A stretch of DNA of 64,000 nucleotides from Opisthorchis felineus. Its lineage: Eukaryota; Platyhelminthes; Trematoda; Opisthorchiida; Opisthorchiidae. Shown piece after piece: positions 36,507 to 50,600 of this stretch; position 1 is the first letter of the stretch; every line of letters starts with the position of its first letter. The notes under the pieces are model-generated. The model saw only the letters and a list, made by a program, of their open reading frames with translations. It had not been told where the DNA came from and searched no databases. The translations under genes and the position numbers were made by a program. The DNA lies in the NCBI GenBank assembly GCA_004794785.1, contig SJOL01005899.1, positions 361,615 through 425,614 of the forward strand. Reading direction: 5' to 3'.

Positions 36507-36636
36507 CTGGTCGAATCAGAGTTAACATCAGACGGGAAAATACGAGACAAGCGATTTTCCTTATTCGACAATTTGCATTAGGACATTGTTCGTCAACGAT
36601 ACGGAGGCGTACATAAAGTAGATACGCAAGGGCAAA
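36507..36636 (-). CDS. Probable internal exon, unrecognised membrane protein
   Basis: This is a 130-nt open stretch with a pyrimidine-rich acceptor (TTCGTTTTCTCAG) and a GTGACT donor after CCAG; only one frame is open. It begins at phase 0 and ends at phase 1. The translation starts FALAYLLYVRLRIV and ends SRLMLTLIRP, with a CPNANC pair of cysteines between. It does not join the exon at 35,731 in phase, so a small exon must be missing between them if both are real. Confidence 0.35.
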
Positions 36637-37354
36637 CTGAGAAAACGAAGAACAAGCCTGAAGCGGAGGCACGATGCATTTGCTTGATGATGAACAAATG
36701 ATACCGGAATGAAGTTTAGGAGTTCGGTAATGAGTAATGTCTCAGAAAATTAGGCGAGTGACATTAGGAAACACTCAGTATATGCAGGATTCTTGCGTAT
36801 AAATCCACATGGATGCTGCGCAGTAAGGGTTTCGGAAGGCGGTTACTCATTTCAGAGTGTGATGAGCGGGGACTAGTCTCAAGGATTAAGTCACACAGCT
36901 TTGCACAGGTATTTGTTTTTCAAGTAAGCTATCAGAAAAGGAGACTGGGTGTTATCGGGAATTGATAAGAGCCGAATGCACCGTTCCTTCTTCAGTGAGC
37001 CGATCAAAATGGCAGGGAGCAACACATAGTAATTGGCAGTGCAAGGAAATGGAACTATAGTGCATGCTAACACAGCCTATGAATTTTTGGGAAAATGCTA
37101 TACACGTATTTATATCAGGCCAATTTATAGTTATAAAACTTGGATGTACCTTGCATTTAAGTTAATGAAATAGGTGAAGCGACGATAGGGAAAAAGTCCT
37201 CAACTCGGTGGAAGCAGTTTCAGTGCATGCGGAAGGCACAGATTCAGTGCAATATTGCTAGCCCGTAAGATCGCACCTTTTATATCTTCTTAGGCAAGTG
37301 AACATCTGTTAGTGGAAAACATACTGTGTTAGCGCCAGCCGCATAGGCGCTTAC

Positions 37355-37468
37355 GGTAACATTGCAGTGATTATAAATATTGAAAGAGTGAATAACGACC
37401 GAGATCAAAACCGATATTTGAAGAACGCTATGACGAGTTTTTGACATTTTTACCACAATCTGAAAGTA
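37355..37468 (-). CDS. Probable internal exon, unrecognised membrane protein
   Basis: The 114-nt segment has a CTGTTTTCACAG acceptor and a GTAAGC donor and is exactly 38 codons, phase 0 to 0. Its translation contains SVLQISVLISVVIHSFNIY, a plausible membrane segment, followed by a possible N-glycosylation site (NVT). Short size and good borders make it a fair exon candidate. A further open stretch at 37,575-37,772 on the same strand might precede it. Confidence 0.35.
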
Positions 37469-37907
37469 CTGTGAAAACAGGTGAGTGCGACATGAGGTCA
37501 TCAGGTGTTACCCCCGAAAATCTCATGGGGGAGTGAGTTTACGACCAATTGAATGCAAGACCGATGAGGTAGACTCAAAAGCATTTTGTCCCAACATCCA
37601 GTGCCTTAAGAATAGTGTGATACAGGCGAGCTACAGCAGCGGAAGTAGATGCAAACGTGTTATAGGCAAATTGATGAGTTTCACTGCATGCTTTCAGTAG
37701 TGACTCAATAAGACCAACAAAAAGGATTCTCAAGTAGCTCCAGTAACAGAAATATGACGCATTTTTGTGCATACCAGTTGGGCAGGTTTTGGGTTTGGGA
37801 GTTTTCGTGCAGTAAGATCTGCTACAACAAGTGACAATGCAACGTCGAGTGCTGCGCCGCTGCTTCGTGCGTTAATGCCATTAGCGAAACGGTATTCGGG
37901 GTACCAG

Positions 37908-38210
37908 TGTAACGGTTCATACTACTGATGAAGCATGCGAGTAGTCTATGGTCTGGTGTCCAAGCTCCACTCTCGCATCTGGTGGAAGGTGAAAGTTATT
38001 ACGGAAATTATGGAACTGCTTTGCTGTGTTTCTTTATTTTTGTTTAATAGTCAATAAACGTTCAGGAAAGTTTAAGAGAAGGCGTGAAAATGTCCGCTTT
38101 TCAAAAACGCAGCGTAGAAGAGATATTTACTTTCGTGTATAATGGTATGTAACTGCTCAGTCCATGTTTGCTAATAAACAACTTCGCAGCGAAGGGCTTT
38201 CCTCTTTTTA
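37908..38210 (+). repeat. Diverged solo LTR of the same gypsy family
   Basis: It starts TGTAACGGTTCATACTACTG and ends CTTTCCTCTTTTTA. It aligns along its whole length with the LTRs at 24.9 and 29.0 kb but has many more differences. AATAAA is kept near the 3' end. CCAG precedes it and TCAG follows, which fits a decayed 4-bp target duplication. No internal element sequence is attached, so it is a solo LTR from LTR-LTR recombination or an old remnant. Confidence 0.85.
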
Positions 38211-41200
38211 TCAGTAGCAAGGCAGAAGATTCGAAACCTCATTGAACAAGCCTACTGTAGACTATCATACCATATGGTTTTACAGTGTATACAAACCTGA
38301 TAATTAACACATCACATCGACGAACTTTTCATGACCGAAATCAATCGACAGTAGTCTCGGTGTAACATTACTGTCTGAAGTGTAACGCGGTGTGCAAACG
38401 CTGTGAACCCACCTGGTGTTTCTAATTTCTTCGCTTTTATTCAAATACGAACGTTAAATTTCTGAAACAGTTCAGTCGAAGCAAGCGCTCGTGGAATTTA
38501 CGAGTAATTTTTACTTAGTGAACAGAAAACTTCTAAATGCTAACCTTGTACACTGATCGTGAAAAACACTATCGGGTCAATTGACTGATACCCCCGATCA
38601 ATTTTCCTGATTTGCATTCGACATGCGCGACGGTTACGAGGTCAATCAGTAATGTTGTTTTCCACATCAAGATTTATATGCATTGATTTGTGCTTTCAAT
38701 ATGGGTGATATAACAGTTAGTAAAACTTCGTCGAAGGTTAGCATGTGGATCCACATCATCGCTGACGGGGATGCCAGAATAGGCAACGGGTAGAATGGAG
38801 ATTTATAATAAGATCTCAAGAAACACAATGAATGAAGTGGAAGTTGTTGAGGGTCGTAAATAGCCGGATACTGAGTATACTGTTCAAAGAATGAAGGCTT
38901 TTAGGCGTGTCTACAAGCAGTGCGGAGTTTATTTTATAGCCTAGAGTACAGATGAAACGGATAGCCAAGTCAGCAGGCCAGGACCTATGAATGCAAGAAC
39001 GAAAAAAATGGATGTCCAGTGATGATAAAAGGTGCAACCTGAATTGTCCAGAAGGCTTGGCATACTGTTGGAATGGTACGGAGAAACAGAAGGAAGTGCA
39101 CGGATTTAAGTTCCAACCTAGATCAACCCATCGTCAGAGACGGAAATCATAGTTGATTTGTAAACCCGAATACTTAAACACCACCTAGTTCCGTACTTTT
39201 GCGCAGAGCAAATAGGAAAAATTATAAGACGGCAATGTGTACTGTCTAATTGATGGGGTTGTCGTTTCTTTCTCTCTCTATCGAAAATCTGACCATCAGA
39301 CTATCCTGCACAAACATACAGAAATACACCCAAAGAAAAACTCATGGGAAGTAACAAGACATATTCAGCCAAAACGGATCATTTGAAAGATCCAACGGCT
39401 CGAAGAGAGGAATCGCGGGCATGACGTGAACTCTGAGGACGAAATTTTTGCACCAACTAGAAAATACGCGGAAGCGGTTTCATCGACGAATCATAAGCAA
39501 CGTCGCATAACTTGAAATGTACTGGTTATGCTTTTCGCTTGCGATGGACGCTTGGCCTCTCAGCACACAAACCTCTGTGTATTTCAAATCAAAACTGGGA
39601 ACTAATCCAGTGAAATGCTGCTTTAAGCTTTGTTTATGCTGGAAATTTAAATGTTACTCGGTGAGGGGTGAAAAAATTAATAAAAAAACGTATGGGATGA
39701 ATTACGCCCACTATGTTGACAAAATAACGAACAATGGACTACAGAAAACTTGTGGGGGGGGGGACCAGTCCTTATGGATGGCGGGATGTAATAGGATCTG
39801 ATGCCCGCAGAGCATGTAAGCGATATGCACGTTTAGCGCTCAACTCTCCGGGGCTGCGTTCGCTGCTGTTGTGCAGAGATCGGATGTTCCGATAAGTACA
39901 CGATAAAAACGAGTACAGCGAAATGACAAATATTGTGAAAAGTACGAAAACAAACGTTGAACAAGATTAGACGAAACGGTAAGCAAACAGTCGGATTAGA
40001 ATTAGTACGAACATAATCCAAGGATTCGCGGGCTCAACTTACATGGACTAGAGCGGTTGAGTTCTACCCAAACAAGTAAGACGTAAGACAAGCAATAGGT
40101 GAAAATGTAGCAAGTGAAACCTGGAACGAGTGTGCTGTAAGTTCTTTGTTGATTGCTTACAAAAGACACGCTTCGTCACGCTCGATGAGAGACCTATAGA
40201 AAACAGCTTCATGCAGGCAGACTAGCTACACGGGGTTGCCTCATTACTTCACGCTCGTGTCAAGAGCGTCTGTTTCAGAATAAGAACCGAAAAACCGAAC
40301 AGCTGTTGAACTTCAGACCCAATACAACGAACCTAATGGGATGAGTCCGCCCTACACAAACGACTGAAGTTTTACGAACAGATGTGGTCCAAACAATGAC
40401 CATTTAGAGACAACAGTTGGGAAGGGTCTAAGATACAGCTGCTTGATGCCCAATGCATAGTTTCGTTGCAAGGCAAAAATAAGTGGAAAGTTAGTTCAGA
40501 TTATGCTGATATCGAGCAACAATCAGAGTAACGTGTGACTGGAAACTAAGTGAGTAGTTCGGAGAACAGATGAACTGCGGCTAGGCAGGCGCACGAAGAT
40601 TAGGTAGTTTCAGTCGACGTATCTATCGTACAGTGTGCTCGTTATATGGCCGAGTGGTAGTGAAATTGTGCGAGAAACGGCAACATGTAGCCAAAAAGTA
40701 ATGCCGCCCACACACCCAAATCCGCTGAAATGGATACACTGAGCACGAACATTTGTCACGATAGACACTGGATCTACTAACATTGTCCTTGAGTAAGATA
40801 CGGCAATCACAGCATCTTTGTCGAGTGAACCTACTCACACCAAACGATAGATGCATAAAGAAAATCCAAAGCGCCATGTAACATTCTGTACTTTAATCAG
40901 TATACAAGCAATACAGGTTGGGTTTAATTGGACAGAGATGCTTTTTGGAGAATCGTTTGTTTAAAAGTCTTGATACTTTGCAGGTCTCAAATTAAAGAGG
41001 TGAAGTGCTGAGAAAGCTATTTTGCCACCATTGGAAAGTACTGGACAAAGGGAGAGGGCCACTTCCCTCTAAAAAAGATGCGTGTTTCGAGGAACCCACG
41101 GAATCGCTGGGGCTCATCTATCGGTACTGCCAGTAAAAACTTGAGATAGGGTGTCATAGATTTCACTCATTAATATGGTGCACATAGTTATTCCTACGAT

Positions 41201-41460
41201 GCCTACGAATAAAAAAGATGCAACTAGGCTCGCATTGCATTACATGGGTAGCTGGGATTCCTCGCCATTCTTGGAACTAGACCCCCGAAGGGACCACAGG
41301 AATTTCGACATGGACAATCTTTCTAACCGAGTGTAATCGTCAATAAGGAATGTGATGGTATAGCGCGTATTACATTGCACTCATTGTGTAGTTAGAAAAC
41401 CGGCACACGATAAAAAATAGCCGTACTTCAACAGGAACCATTCAAAAACAAGAAACTAAC
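38211..41460. other. No further exon identified; expected 3' end of the glycosyltransferase gene
   Basis: The GT7 gene must continue on the minus strand below 41,461, because family members have about 50 more residues after the MIKH motif. I looked for an Asp-Gly-Leu phrase and for a phase-2 exon and found no convincing one. A G-run of ten lies at 39,754-39,763. Short frames otherwise match nothing. Confidence 0.4.
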
Positions 41461-41688
41461 CTGGCCTCGTTTTTCTCGTTAAGCTTTTCGCTCGAATGTT
41501 TGATCATGGTGTACCTGGAAATCTGGTTCGAGTGTCGAAAGATAGAGTAACCGGCGTGACGTACGCGACCAAACATATCGTCATCCTCGCCACCCCAACC
41601 AAAGTAGACGTTAGAGAAGCCACGTACACGTACGAACTGCTCCCTACTGAAAGCCACAGCACCACCAAATAATTGTTCATACAGTAGT
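41461..41688 (-). CDS. B4GALT: GT7 glycosyltransferase exon with GWGGEDDD and MIKH motifs
   Basis: The 228-nt exon follows a CTACTGTTTACAG acceptor and ends at a GTTAGT donor, phase 2 to 2. The first complete codons read LLYEQLFGGAVAFSREQF. The Leu before FGG replaces the Tyr found in vertebrate galactosyltransferases. GWGGEDDD lies at 41,577-41,600 and TMIKH at 41,496-41,510, keeping the Met and His metal ligands. The final residues, NEKNEA plus a split codon, match the family's NExNPxR region. Confidence 0.92.
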
Positions 41689-44600
41689 CTGTAAACAGTA
41701 GAGAAGTGTGTTGAGTGGGTATCGATAAAGGTAGCAAGTGGGGATGCCAAAATAACGGGCGAAATAAGTAAATACATCTTTGAAGTAAAGCAAACAGATC
41801 ATACTTGACTTTTCGAAGACTAACGAGCAGAGTTCGTAAGTACAACAGGAAGGTGACGCTGGGTTGCTTCCAATAAACTGCTCAGCACTCGACAACAAAT
41901 CTGTCAGCCACCCATACACAGTAGTTCAGTCTCTCTTCCGAGATGTTTGTAATCAATCAAAGATGCCACGGGTTTTGAGAAGAAGGATTTAATTCAGTTA
42001 AGATAAGTGATCTAAATCAGTCCTCCCTCACGTGGGATTCTTACGACAGATTACCCGGTTGGTCTTGTCGCCTGCCAGCATAAGGACGAACGATGTTCAT
42101 TCTTAAATAACAAAATTCCTGGCTGGATAGTGGCATTAGGACAGTAGTGGAGTTTGTACTAGTCAAATGGGTTCGCACAAAATGGACAAATACAGATTTT
42201 ATTTTTTTCGGAGTGCTCGGCTGCTCACCTGGAGGCACGAGACTACGAAGACAGTATAAAGAGATTGTACCTGGATTATAATGATAACCCTGTTACGGCG
42301 TTTGTAATACAGCGTTAACTTCAGAAAATCTAATCGTTAGCACAGACGAAACCATGACGGATCCTGCACCTCCATATGCCAGTATAGGTAACCTGGCATT
42401 CATGTCACTTTCGTTTGAACAGCCCTCCCTTTTTCCTGGCACAATTACTCTGTGAACACGCTCACCTATTCAGATGGGAAAATTGGGGTGCGTCCTGCGT
42501 GTGCTGGTGTAGCAGCAGCAACACGCTCAATTCGCATATCAGACATCCTGGGTTACATCCCGATAGGACCAAGGATATACAGAGAGAAGCTCGAGTTACG
42601 TGCTTCCGGTCTTTAATGTGGACTCGGTAGAATATTTGTGCTAGGACCAGAGAAGGTCTGTTAAAACGAGAGTGACCAGTACAAACGCCAAAAATCTATG
42701 AGTAATAACTACACTTACGGAAACAGAGAACAGAAGATAAGCAATTGGGTTAGCCAAGGTGTAACATACCTGTAACCGAATTTGTCGACCGCTACAGAAA
42801 GATGTATAGGTTGTTTACCACACTGATAAGGGATGCGGTCGTCCTGTGGTAGGAGGTCCACATCATGGAAGATGAAACAATCAAAGTGCGCAACGCGAGT
42901 GGATTCCAAGAAACCAATGTTGAAAAGAGCGGCTCGGTTGAAATGTGTTGTCCCTAACTAGAACCAAGGGAGTATATGAAAGTTAGGAAAGGCGTAGGAA
43001 GAAGAGTGAAACAGATGCATTGAATCAACCAACGACGAACATGGCTGGTGGTTGTATATAAATGAAAAATGGAGTTTTAATTATCCAGACTAGGGAGAAA
43101 TCCGTAACAAAAGTGAAATGAATTTACTGGCCGGTTAGACAAAAGTAAAAATGGGGAGTTAGTGTTATGGAATTAAGTCTGAAAAAAGCCTTCCAAAAGA
43201 ATGCAAGGTTGGAATACATCATATATACATTTCTAACGGATGCGCGCATATATATATAATGTACGTAGAAACTTAATGCGTAAGGGGGTCATGCGGAAAA
43301 TTTGCATCAAAAGGTATCTGTGTGCATATAGTTTGCGGTTAATGTGCAAACGGTCTTCAGTAGCGTGTTCAGTTAGCTCGTGCCAAATTCAACGATAGGT
43401 AAAAGCAATTTTCGAGAACTTAGCCTCACACTGCTTCTACATCGGGCATCATGTTTTCAAACCTGTCCAGATAGACAAAAATATATTTCAGTTGAAAAAA
43501 GCATAATTGTGTATTTATTAGTAAAATAGGTAGCGCACGGGGCATCATGAGAGGCAACCGATTACACGGCGTTTGTGAGTGGGGTCAAATTATGATCATC
43601 CACATACGCGTCGACTATTTGAACTAACCGGAATAAGAATATACGGAAGTTTGCCCCCCGGTCAGCTGAAATACCCTTTCAGTGCCTAGCTGCCGTGCCA
43701 CCCGAAGGAGGCACGAGGGCCGAGATACTGCCAGGTTTCCAAAGCCTAGACTGGAGCAGTTGAGTTCGAGCCAAGGACCTTCCGGTCAGTAGTCTTGCGT
43801 CTTAACCACTAAGCTTTCTCGAGCTCATGGAAGCTTGCAAAAAGTATTCGCGGTAATTTTACTACCCTCCAGTGAAACTTGTCCCGATGAGGAACTGTGC
43901 AGTTGGGATGAATTTTAATGAAAGTGAAGAAAACAGGTAAAAGCAATTAGTCAGTTACTGGTACACAACACTTTGAGACTATAATAAAATTTCTTGAAAA
44001 AGGGTATCAGCTTGACACAAGAAAAGTCAACTCATCATTTTAGTGTCATCAGTGTTCAGCCGAAAGATGGTGATCTCAAGTTGACCAATTTTTTCACCTG
44101 ATTGTGGAGCGGCGCGTTGCACAACTGCTGGATACAACAAGCAACCGGTATTATCTCTTTTGTGAAGAGTTCACACAAAGATAGAGGCCAACTATCATGT
44201 TTACGCGAAATGTGCACAGGAAATTAATATTCCCTGGCCAGTCATACTGTGCGCACACCTCACCGATAACTCCATAAAGGCAGTCCTTATTCCAAAAAAC
44301 GGAATACTACTATGTAATAAACCTCGCGGGAACACAACAAGCTTATTCAGTTTAAAATTCTCTTGCATGCTATTGACCTTCTTAGGGTGAAATGCTAATC
44401 ACCAAAGCGTAAACCGTCGAGTACCTTGGTCTCTAAATTTATAGAAGCGCGACATAAAAATGCGGTCCAAAATGTCGTACGAGTTTAGCAACCATGACAC
44501 ACTAACCCTACCTACAGAACATTAACTTCAGGTTGCAGTTTTCAAACAGCCTATATATTACGAAGACAGCAAGTCAGAAGACCGAGGTATACAAAGTTCA

Positions 44601-47600
44601 GTGACTCCACCAAGATCACACCAGTTAGTTGTCGACGGATTCGAAATAAATTCTGTCGTGTAAAGTGGCCTTAATCAGAATAAAAAGGGGTTAACAACGG
44701 AACTTGATGAGATTATTCAGCTGAATTAGGAGCTGAACAAACAAACAAAAGTTGAACAATAAAAAGTAATCAACCACTGACCTCATGCTAGTAAACTTAT
44801 AACTGCAACGGATCGTATTATGGATAAAACAACTATGTATGGGACATTGGGTTGAGGGCTTACCACGCGGATCAACTGAACACAGCGAAAAACGGAGATG
44901 ACAGGCTAGTTCCAAACGAAAACCCTTTTCACCTTGTCTTAAGTAAACCTCGAACTTTACTACAGTACTTCCTTAGGTTCGGCACATTCCAGCTAAAGTA
45001 CTTCCACCTCTTGTCCCAGCGACAACAAGCAACTTGAAAGATAAACATGAACAATAACGGTGCTCGAGATCAAATGAGACGCGCTGAGATTGAATGTATT
45101 TGCATTCCAGATGCAACCAACTGGGAAATGCGGCTAGAACGAAGTTCGAACAGGTTACGCTAAAAGCCGTAGTTGATGTTCCCTCGTTTTCCGTTCAGGT
45201 GAGCGCTTAGCTCAATGTACTGTCTGTTCGAGCAGGTCGTATACAGTCGAAGTGACCTAAAAGCGGTTAAACCAGCAAACAGGACAGTGCACCATGAAGA
45301 ACAAAGCCATTGTGTGTTGACACAACCCAAAGAATCTTGATCAGTGCAAATGGCAAGGAGATGCCCCTCTTGTGAATACATGTTAAACATGAACCCATCC
45401 AAACGAGTAGTAGCAAACCCGAACAGTTCAGAGTGAATCGAATAAACAGAATGGTTTGCTGAGCAATCCAAGATGCCGACTGACGCGTTCATCGGATAGC
45501 ACGGATAGCCATCTACTCAATTCAACCCATCAACTCTGGTTCAACAGTCTAGACAAAGGCCTACTTACTGCTGCGCTTCAGTACGCACTTGGCTGTGCAA
45601 ACGTCAGATGTGCACTCTCGAACAAGGACCGGGTGAAGCTGAGGACGCAACCCGTAAGAAATCCCATCACATATCTCTTACGGCTCACTTTTCTCATCCT
45701 ACGGCGTTCAAGGTAAGCAACACAACCTTGGCTGTCTGAGTGGCTCAGGTGGCCAGAATCTGGGAAACTCACTAACGTCAGATTTAGGAATATAACGGTC
45801 ACTTTGGATGTTGGATGCCAGGCAATCACTATGCGTACCCTTCACGACGATAAGGCGGATATTAACTGCTTGACGAGGGTTGGGATTCCAATACACGGTT
45901 TCCCTACCAGAACAGAAAAAAACAAGCTTCAACATAAAATAGTTCTTGTGTTTCAAACCGTTTCCAGCCGATCAATTCGTGAATTGCGCTGCATCAACAT
46001 CACATCACTGACAGCAACACCAGACGAGAACACTGGTGCTTCACTGTCAATTTATTTCTACAAGGCCTTTCAATGAAAACAAGACAGACGTGGGGGAGGG
46101 GAGCTATCGATAGCTTTCAACAAACCCTCGAACACTCAGTCAAAGTGGACAGAAACTGACAGCATGAAATCCACCTACGTTGACTAGCCTCCATATCGTT
46201 CAGTGTCTCCAGTCGAACACAGGAAGGGTCACGTGGACCACATCCTGGAAAGCAAACAGCACCAACAGCACCCAAACGTTTCAGAAGATCCTTTTCTGAA
46301 GAAGAACCTTTTCTTCTGCTATTTGACATTCTGTTCACCTCTAGGTTTCCACCACCCAGAATTAGGCACGGAAAACAGTGCTTGTCTCTTTAGGTGGTAA
46401 CTCGGCATGCGTAACACACGACCCAGCCATCTTAGCTTGCAGTGCTGGATGTATTCTTTGAGGGAAGTATCGTCTGCTTAACCGAAACCCTACTTCCAAT
46501 CAGTCCAATCTGAATTCGCTGGTTCCAACTTTATTTATGAGGCATCGACAATCAAAAACTTGAAGAGCTCTCAGATCTTTTGCACGAAGTAGTTAAGTCT
46601 TGCAGCCCTACAATATGGTCCGCACCGTAGTCTCATAAACGCATTCTTTGAGAACTAGTGATGAGCCCTTTTGGTGCCGGAAGTGGCACACATTGGCAAA
46701 CACAATTCTGGCATCCGAGATTCGCGCGTTGACTTAGTCTGTCACACTACCGTCAGAGCGAATGCGAAGTCCGAGATACGTGTCGCTCTCCACAACTTCC
46801 AGTCTCACTCCTTGAATTCCTACAGGCGTCTTCAAAGACTACGTCCCCAGCATGACTCTGCACTTTGGGGCGCGAAGCACATGCCGAAGGACTGGATGAC
46901 CCCGTTCAGCCTATATGGTAGAGCTTGCGCTTCCTGCTCTTTTACAAGCATGAGAACAAAGGGTCGACAAGGTTCTCACTCCGAGATATCTGAACGCCGA
47001 AGTTTTGGACACCTTCCAGGGTTCACTTCATTACCTCAGCAATGACTAAATTAAACATGAATGGAGAAAATACTCCAACTAGGCTCAAGAGCTAATCACT
47101 CAGCATCACCATCGTAGCCATATATGAACCGATACTTGGTTCCGAACAGCACATCAAAGATGTTTAATGACACGCCCCGACGAACTGTTGACAAAATGCT
47201 GAAACGCTCAACACTGGACCATGTAATATCCTCAACTCTCCATATTCTAGGAAAGTAGTATCTCGGCCCTCATTTTGAAAGTCGTGACAGCCTACTTAAA
47301 CTCACTGACTTTATTGGATTCTGCGTCATGCGTTTCCAACATCCTAAGAAGTACCTGTGAACTATGTACTCAAACCACTGACACACGGCTGTCAAGCCAG
47401 GCTACGGAGGCGTCAAGTAGTTCACTAGTTAGTCAGAAGCGATTGGAATCATCACTGGAACGACTTGGTGATTAGCGTGGAATGTTTAAGACTAAATGGT
47501 ACTATTTAGACTTCTGTTACAAGCCCACAGAAAACAATTACCTCAATCCATACTACGCACTACCTCTGGCGAAATCATTGCGGACATCAGCTGGGAAACT

Positions 47601-50600
47601 TTCCTGATGAACAGAATATTCGAAACCACTCCTCGTACATATCCCTCCCTACTATTTAGTCCCCTATATCGTCGTACGATGATGAATGCCTTCCAACGGA
47701 AGAACTAATCTAAATGACCAACTGGCTGAAAACAGCACCCCTGCGGAGGTAATGTAGGGCATGCACTACGGCTCATGCACCATTTTACGGTCTAGTCTGT
47801 TCAATCTGAGATAACCATAAACATCTCATTAACCGCTTTGCCAGCGAGTCATGTACCACGCCAAAGAAGACAGTTTTCACCCAGGAAAAAAGATGCAGCT
47901 ACGTCGTGCTCTACAATAATAATACAAATACTAGTTGCCGACTTTTAGCTGCTTCGCGGACTTCCGGACAGCGTTCCACCCTGCAAACAGAGACGTACCG
48001 TGGAATACATTAGAGCCAGGTGGTACACATTGAATTTGATCAGGCTGTTGCGGTCTTACTGCACATCCTGTTGTCTGGAGTTCGACGGGGGTTTCCACTC
48101 TCCATTACACTGTTAAACTGCGCGGATGACTGGATAAACCGCGAAGCTGTAAACGGACACTATTGACTGGAGATGGGACAGGGTGTGTCGATCACACAAC
48201 TCGAATTCGCAGATAACATTAGTGTCCCCACTCAAGATGACCGCAGTTTACAGCAGGTTCTCAACAAACTATGCCACTGTTTCTTCCACCAGCCTAGTGA
48301 TCAACGTTTCAAAAACGAAGGTCTTTTCTCTATCAACATTCAACTCTACCAGATTACTTCCGATAAAAAAAGCCACGGGGAATATTTGTTAGTTCAGATA
48401 ACTCGGTTCAACCAGTCATCCGGACGACCAGGCTAGGGATGAGTCACAACTCGCTTGGATAATGCCCACGTTTTTACGACTGAAGCGTGTACTGTAGCAC
48501 AGAAACGAAGTTATTCTGAAGAGCAAAATATGAATCAATCTATATTAGTGTAACGTTTATAGCGTCGGAAATTAGGTTGTCAGGATGAAAAATAGGGACC
48601 TCGTGGGTTTACGAACGTATAGAGTAACTCAATAAACAAGTTACGATTGTTACACTAGGACATTTGTGAAACATGTAGATTGCGATCAACCAACCTTTTA
48701 TTTTCGGCGATTTCGCAATGAGCTACGAAGTTGTATGTTGTTGTTAGGTGAAGCGGTTTGTTGAGATGCCCCAGTGTTTGACCATTACTCGCTACTGTCG
48801 GAATCATCAAGCTAAGCTGGAGTCCGGTTCATCGTAACGTGGTTTATTAATATATGTATGGCTACAAATGTTTCGATAGATGACGCCTAGCTCACCCATA
48901 TTTGCATAAAGCTAACTCCAGTTGCGTCCACCAGCGTAACGACGCCGAAAAACAAACTTGATCGATCTGTTGTGCACTAAAAAACGGCGATTTTCGCATT
49001 TGGAGAGGTATCAACAGTCACGTTAAACGCGGTCGAAATTCTACGTAACAATGACAAAACTGAAAACTTCATGTACGATTTATACCATAAGTTGGTCACA
49101 ACAAGTGCAGAATTGAAGTACTGAAAACCCTAAACAATAGTAATATATTCTGATGAAAGTCATGCGATATTAAACCAGGGAAGTGAGGTTAGCATACGCG
49201 TCACGGTCAGGTGTCCGTCAGCTTACTAATTATACACTAGCAAGGAAATCGGCCGAATAGAATGCAGATCAGTCGAACAGAGATGGATTCGATTCAATCA
49301 CTTCTGTCCGACCTACTCAGACTGCATGATGTTCCTCGAAAACAAAGGGAGAGGTAGGTATGTGAAGAGTGAACAAAACACACACAACGCATGTGTTCAG
49401 GAATTCACAGTACTGTAATAAATATAATACAGGCTTCATACAGTGGATTCTGATCGGATGCGGAGTTAAATGAGAGTCGCACAGCTAAGATAGCAACAAA
49501 GATGGTCACACGACCGAACTGAACAAACTCATGTGGTCCCAAACGCACCATCAATGACATAAGGTTACCTTTCAAGGGCTCGTCCAAAGGAGTCAGAGGA
49601 AATCGCCTACTGACAGACCGATTGTTCGCACCCACTGAATTATCAGCGTCCCAGCTCAGTAACAGGTATTTGCGTGCTCGGTTTTTTATTGTGTGCAACT
49701 CCATCGAGCATCCCGTAACAAACACACATGCTGCATGAAAATGTAAGATTCCTCGAACCCACATTCTGAAGATCAGTAAGCAGGTGGCTTCACAAAATGT
49801 GATGCGTGGATTGTGAAAAAAAAACAAGCAGTGATTTGGTTGAGGCACTTTGGTAAATCAAAGGTTAAGAAAAAACTCGTGCACGATACTGCAGGATAAG
49901 CGACTACCCAAATTATTCTCGCCGGTCACAAAATAGCGGGTGTCAGCGTCGACGAACGCTTCAGTACACATACACGCACACAGTGAATATAGAGAGGAGG
50001 ATTAATTTTTTAACCAAAGTTTCAAAGCACACAAAGGCGACTAAAAATTGTAAAACGATAGAAACCCTATAGAAAGGTCAAAGCGGTCATATTGCTCAAT
50101 ATGTGGTTGAGAAGATCCGGATCTCAACTTAGGGACATAGAATGGCACACCAGAGTTTTCCTATAGGTGTTAACCTCCAGAAGGACACTATGGGTTCGCA
50201 CGCGGTCACATTGTCGAACCGAAATTCGCAGACTTATTTGATGGAAAGTTAGATAGAGGAATGCATACATTGTACTATAAAATAGCGAAGTCCGCTTAGG
50301 TAGTCGATATTGATTTTGAAGAACGGGAGTCACCATGAAGCAAAAGTGGGTCCATGGAATGCACACTGATAGTGATTTCCAACAAGGACGGAGTACTCGT
50401 AGGGTGATTTCTCAACTTTCCAGGATAGATTTTACCTAAGTAAGCGTTGCAGCTCAAGTTGTTTGATAAACCAGGGTTCAAAAACGAAAATTCGCAGTTG
50501 AATTTACTGTGGGGAGCACGAGTTCCGCTTGCAAATTCTTGCAGTGACTGCGATTTTCGTGATGACAGATCAACGAAATTGCTCCACCCATGAAACGGCT

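Noticed and set aside
49405..49848. Frame with PLTPLDEPLKGN as the missing lead-in exon of the GT7 gene
   Set aside because: It lies downstream of the exon it should precede on the minus strand, and the match is only a few residues.
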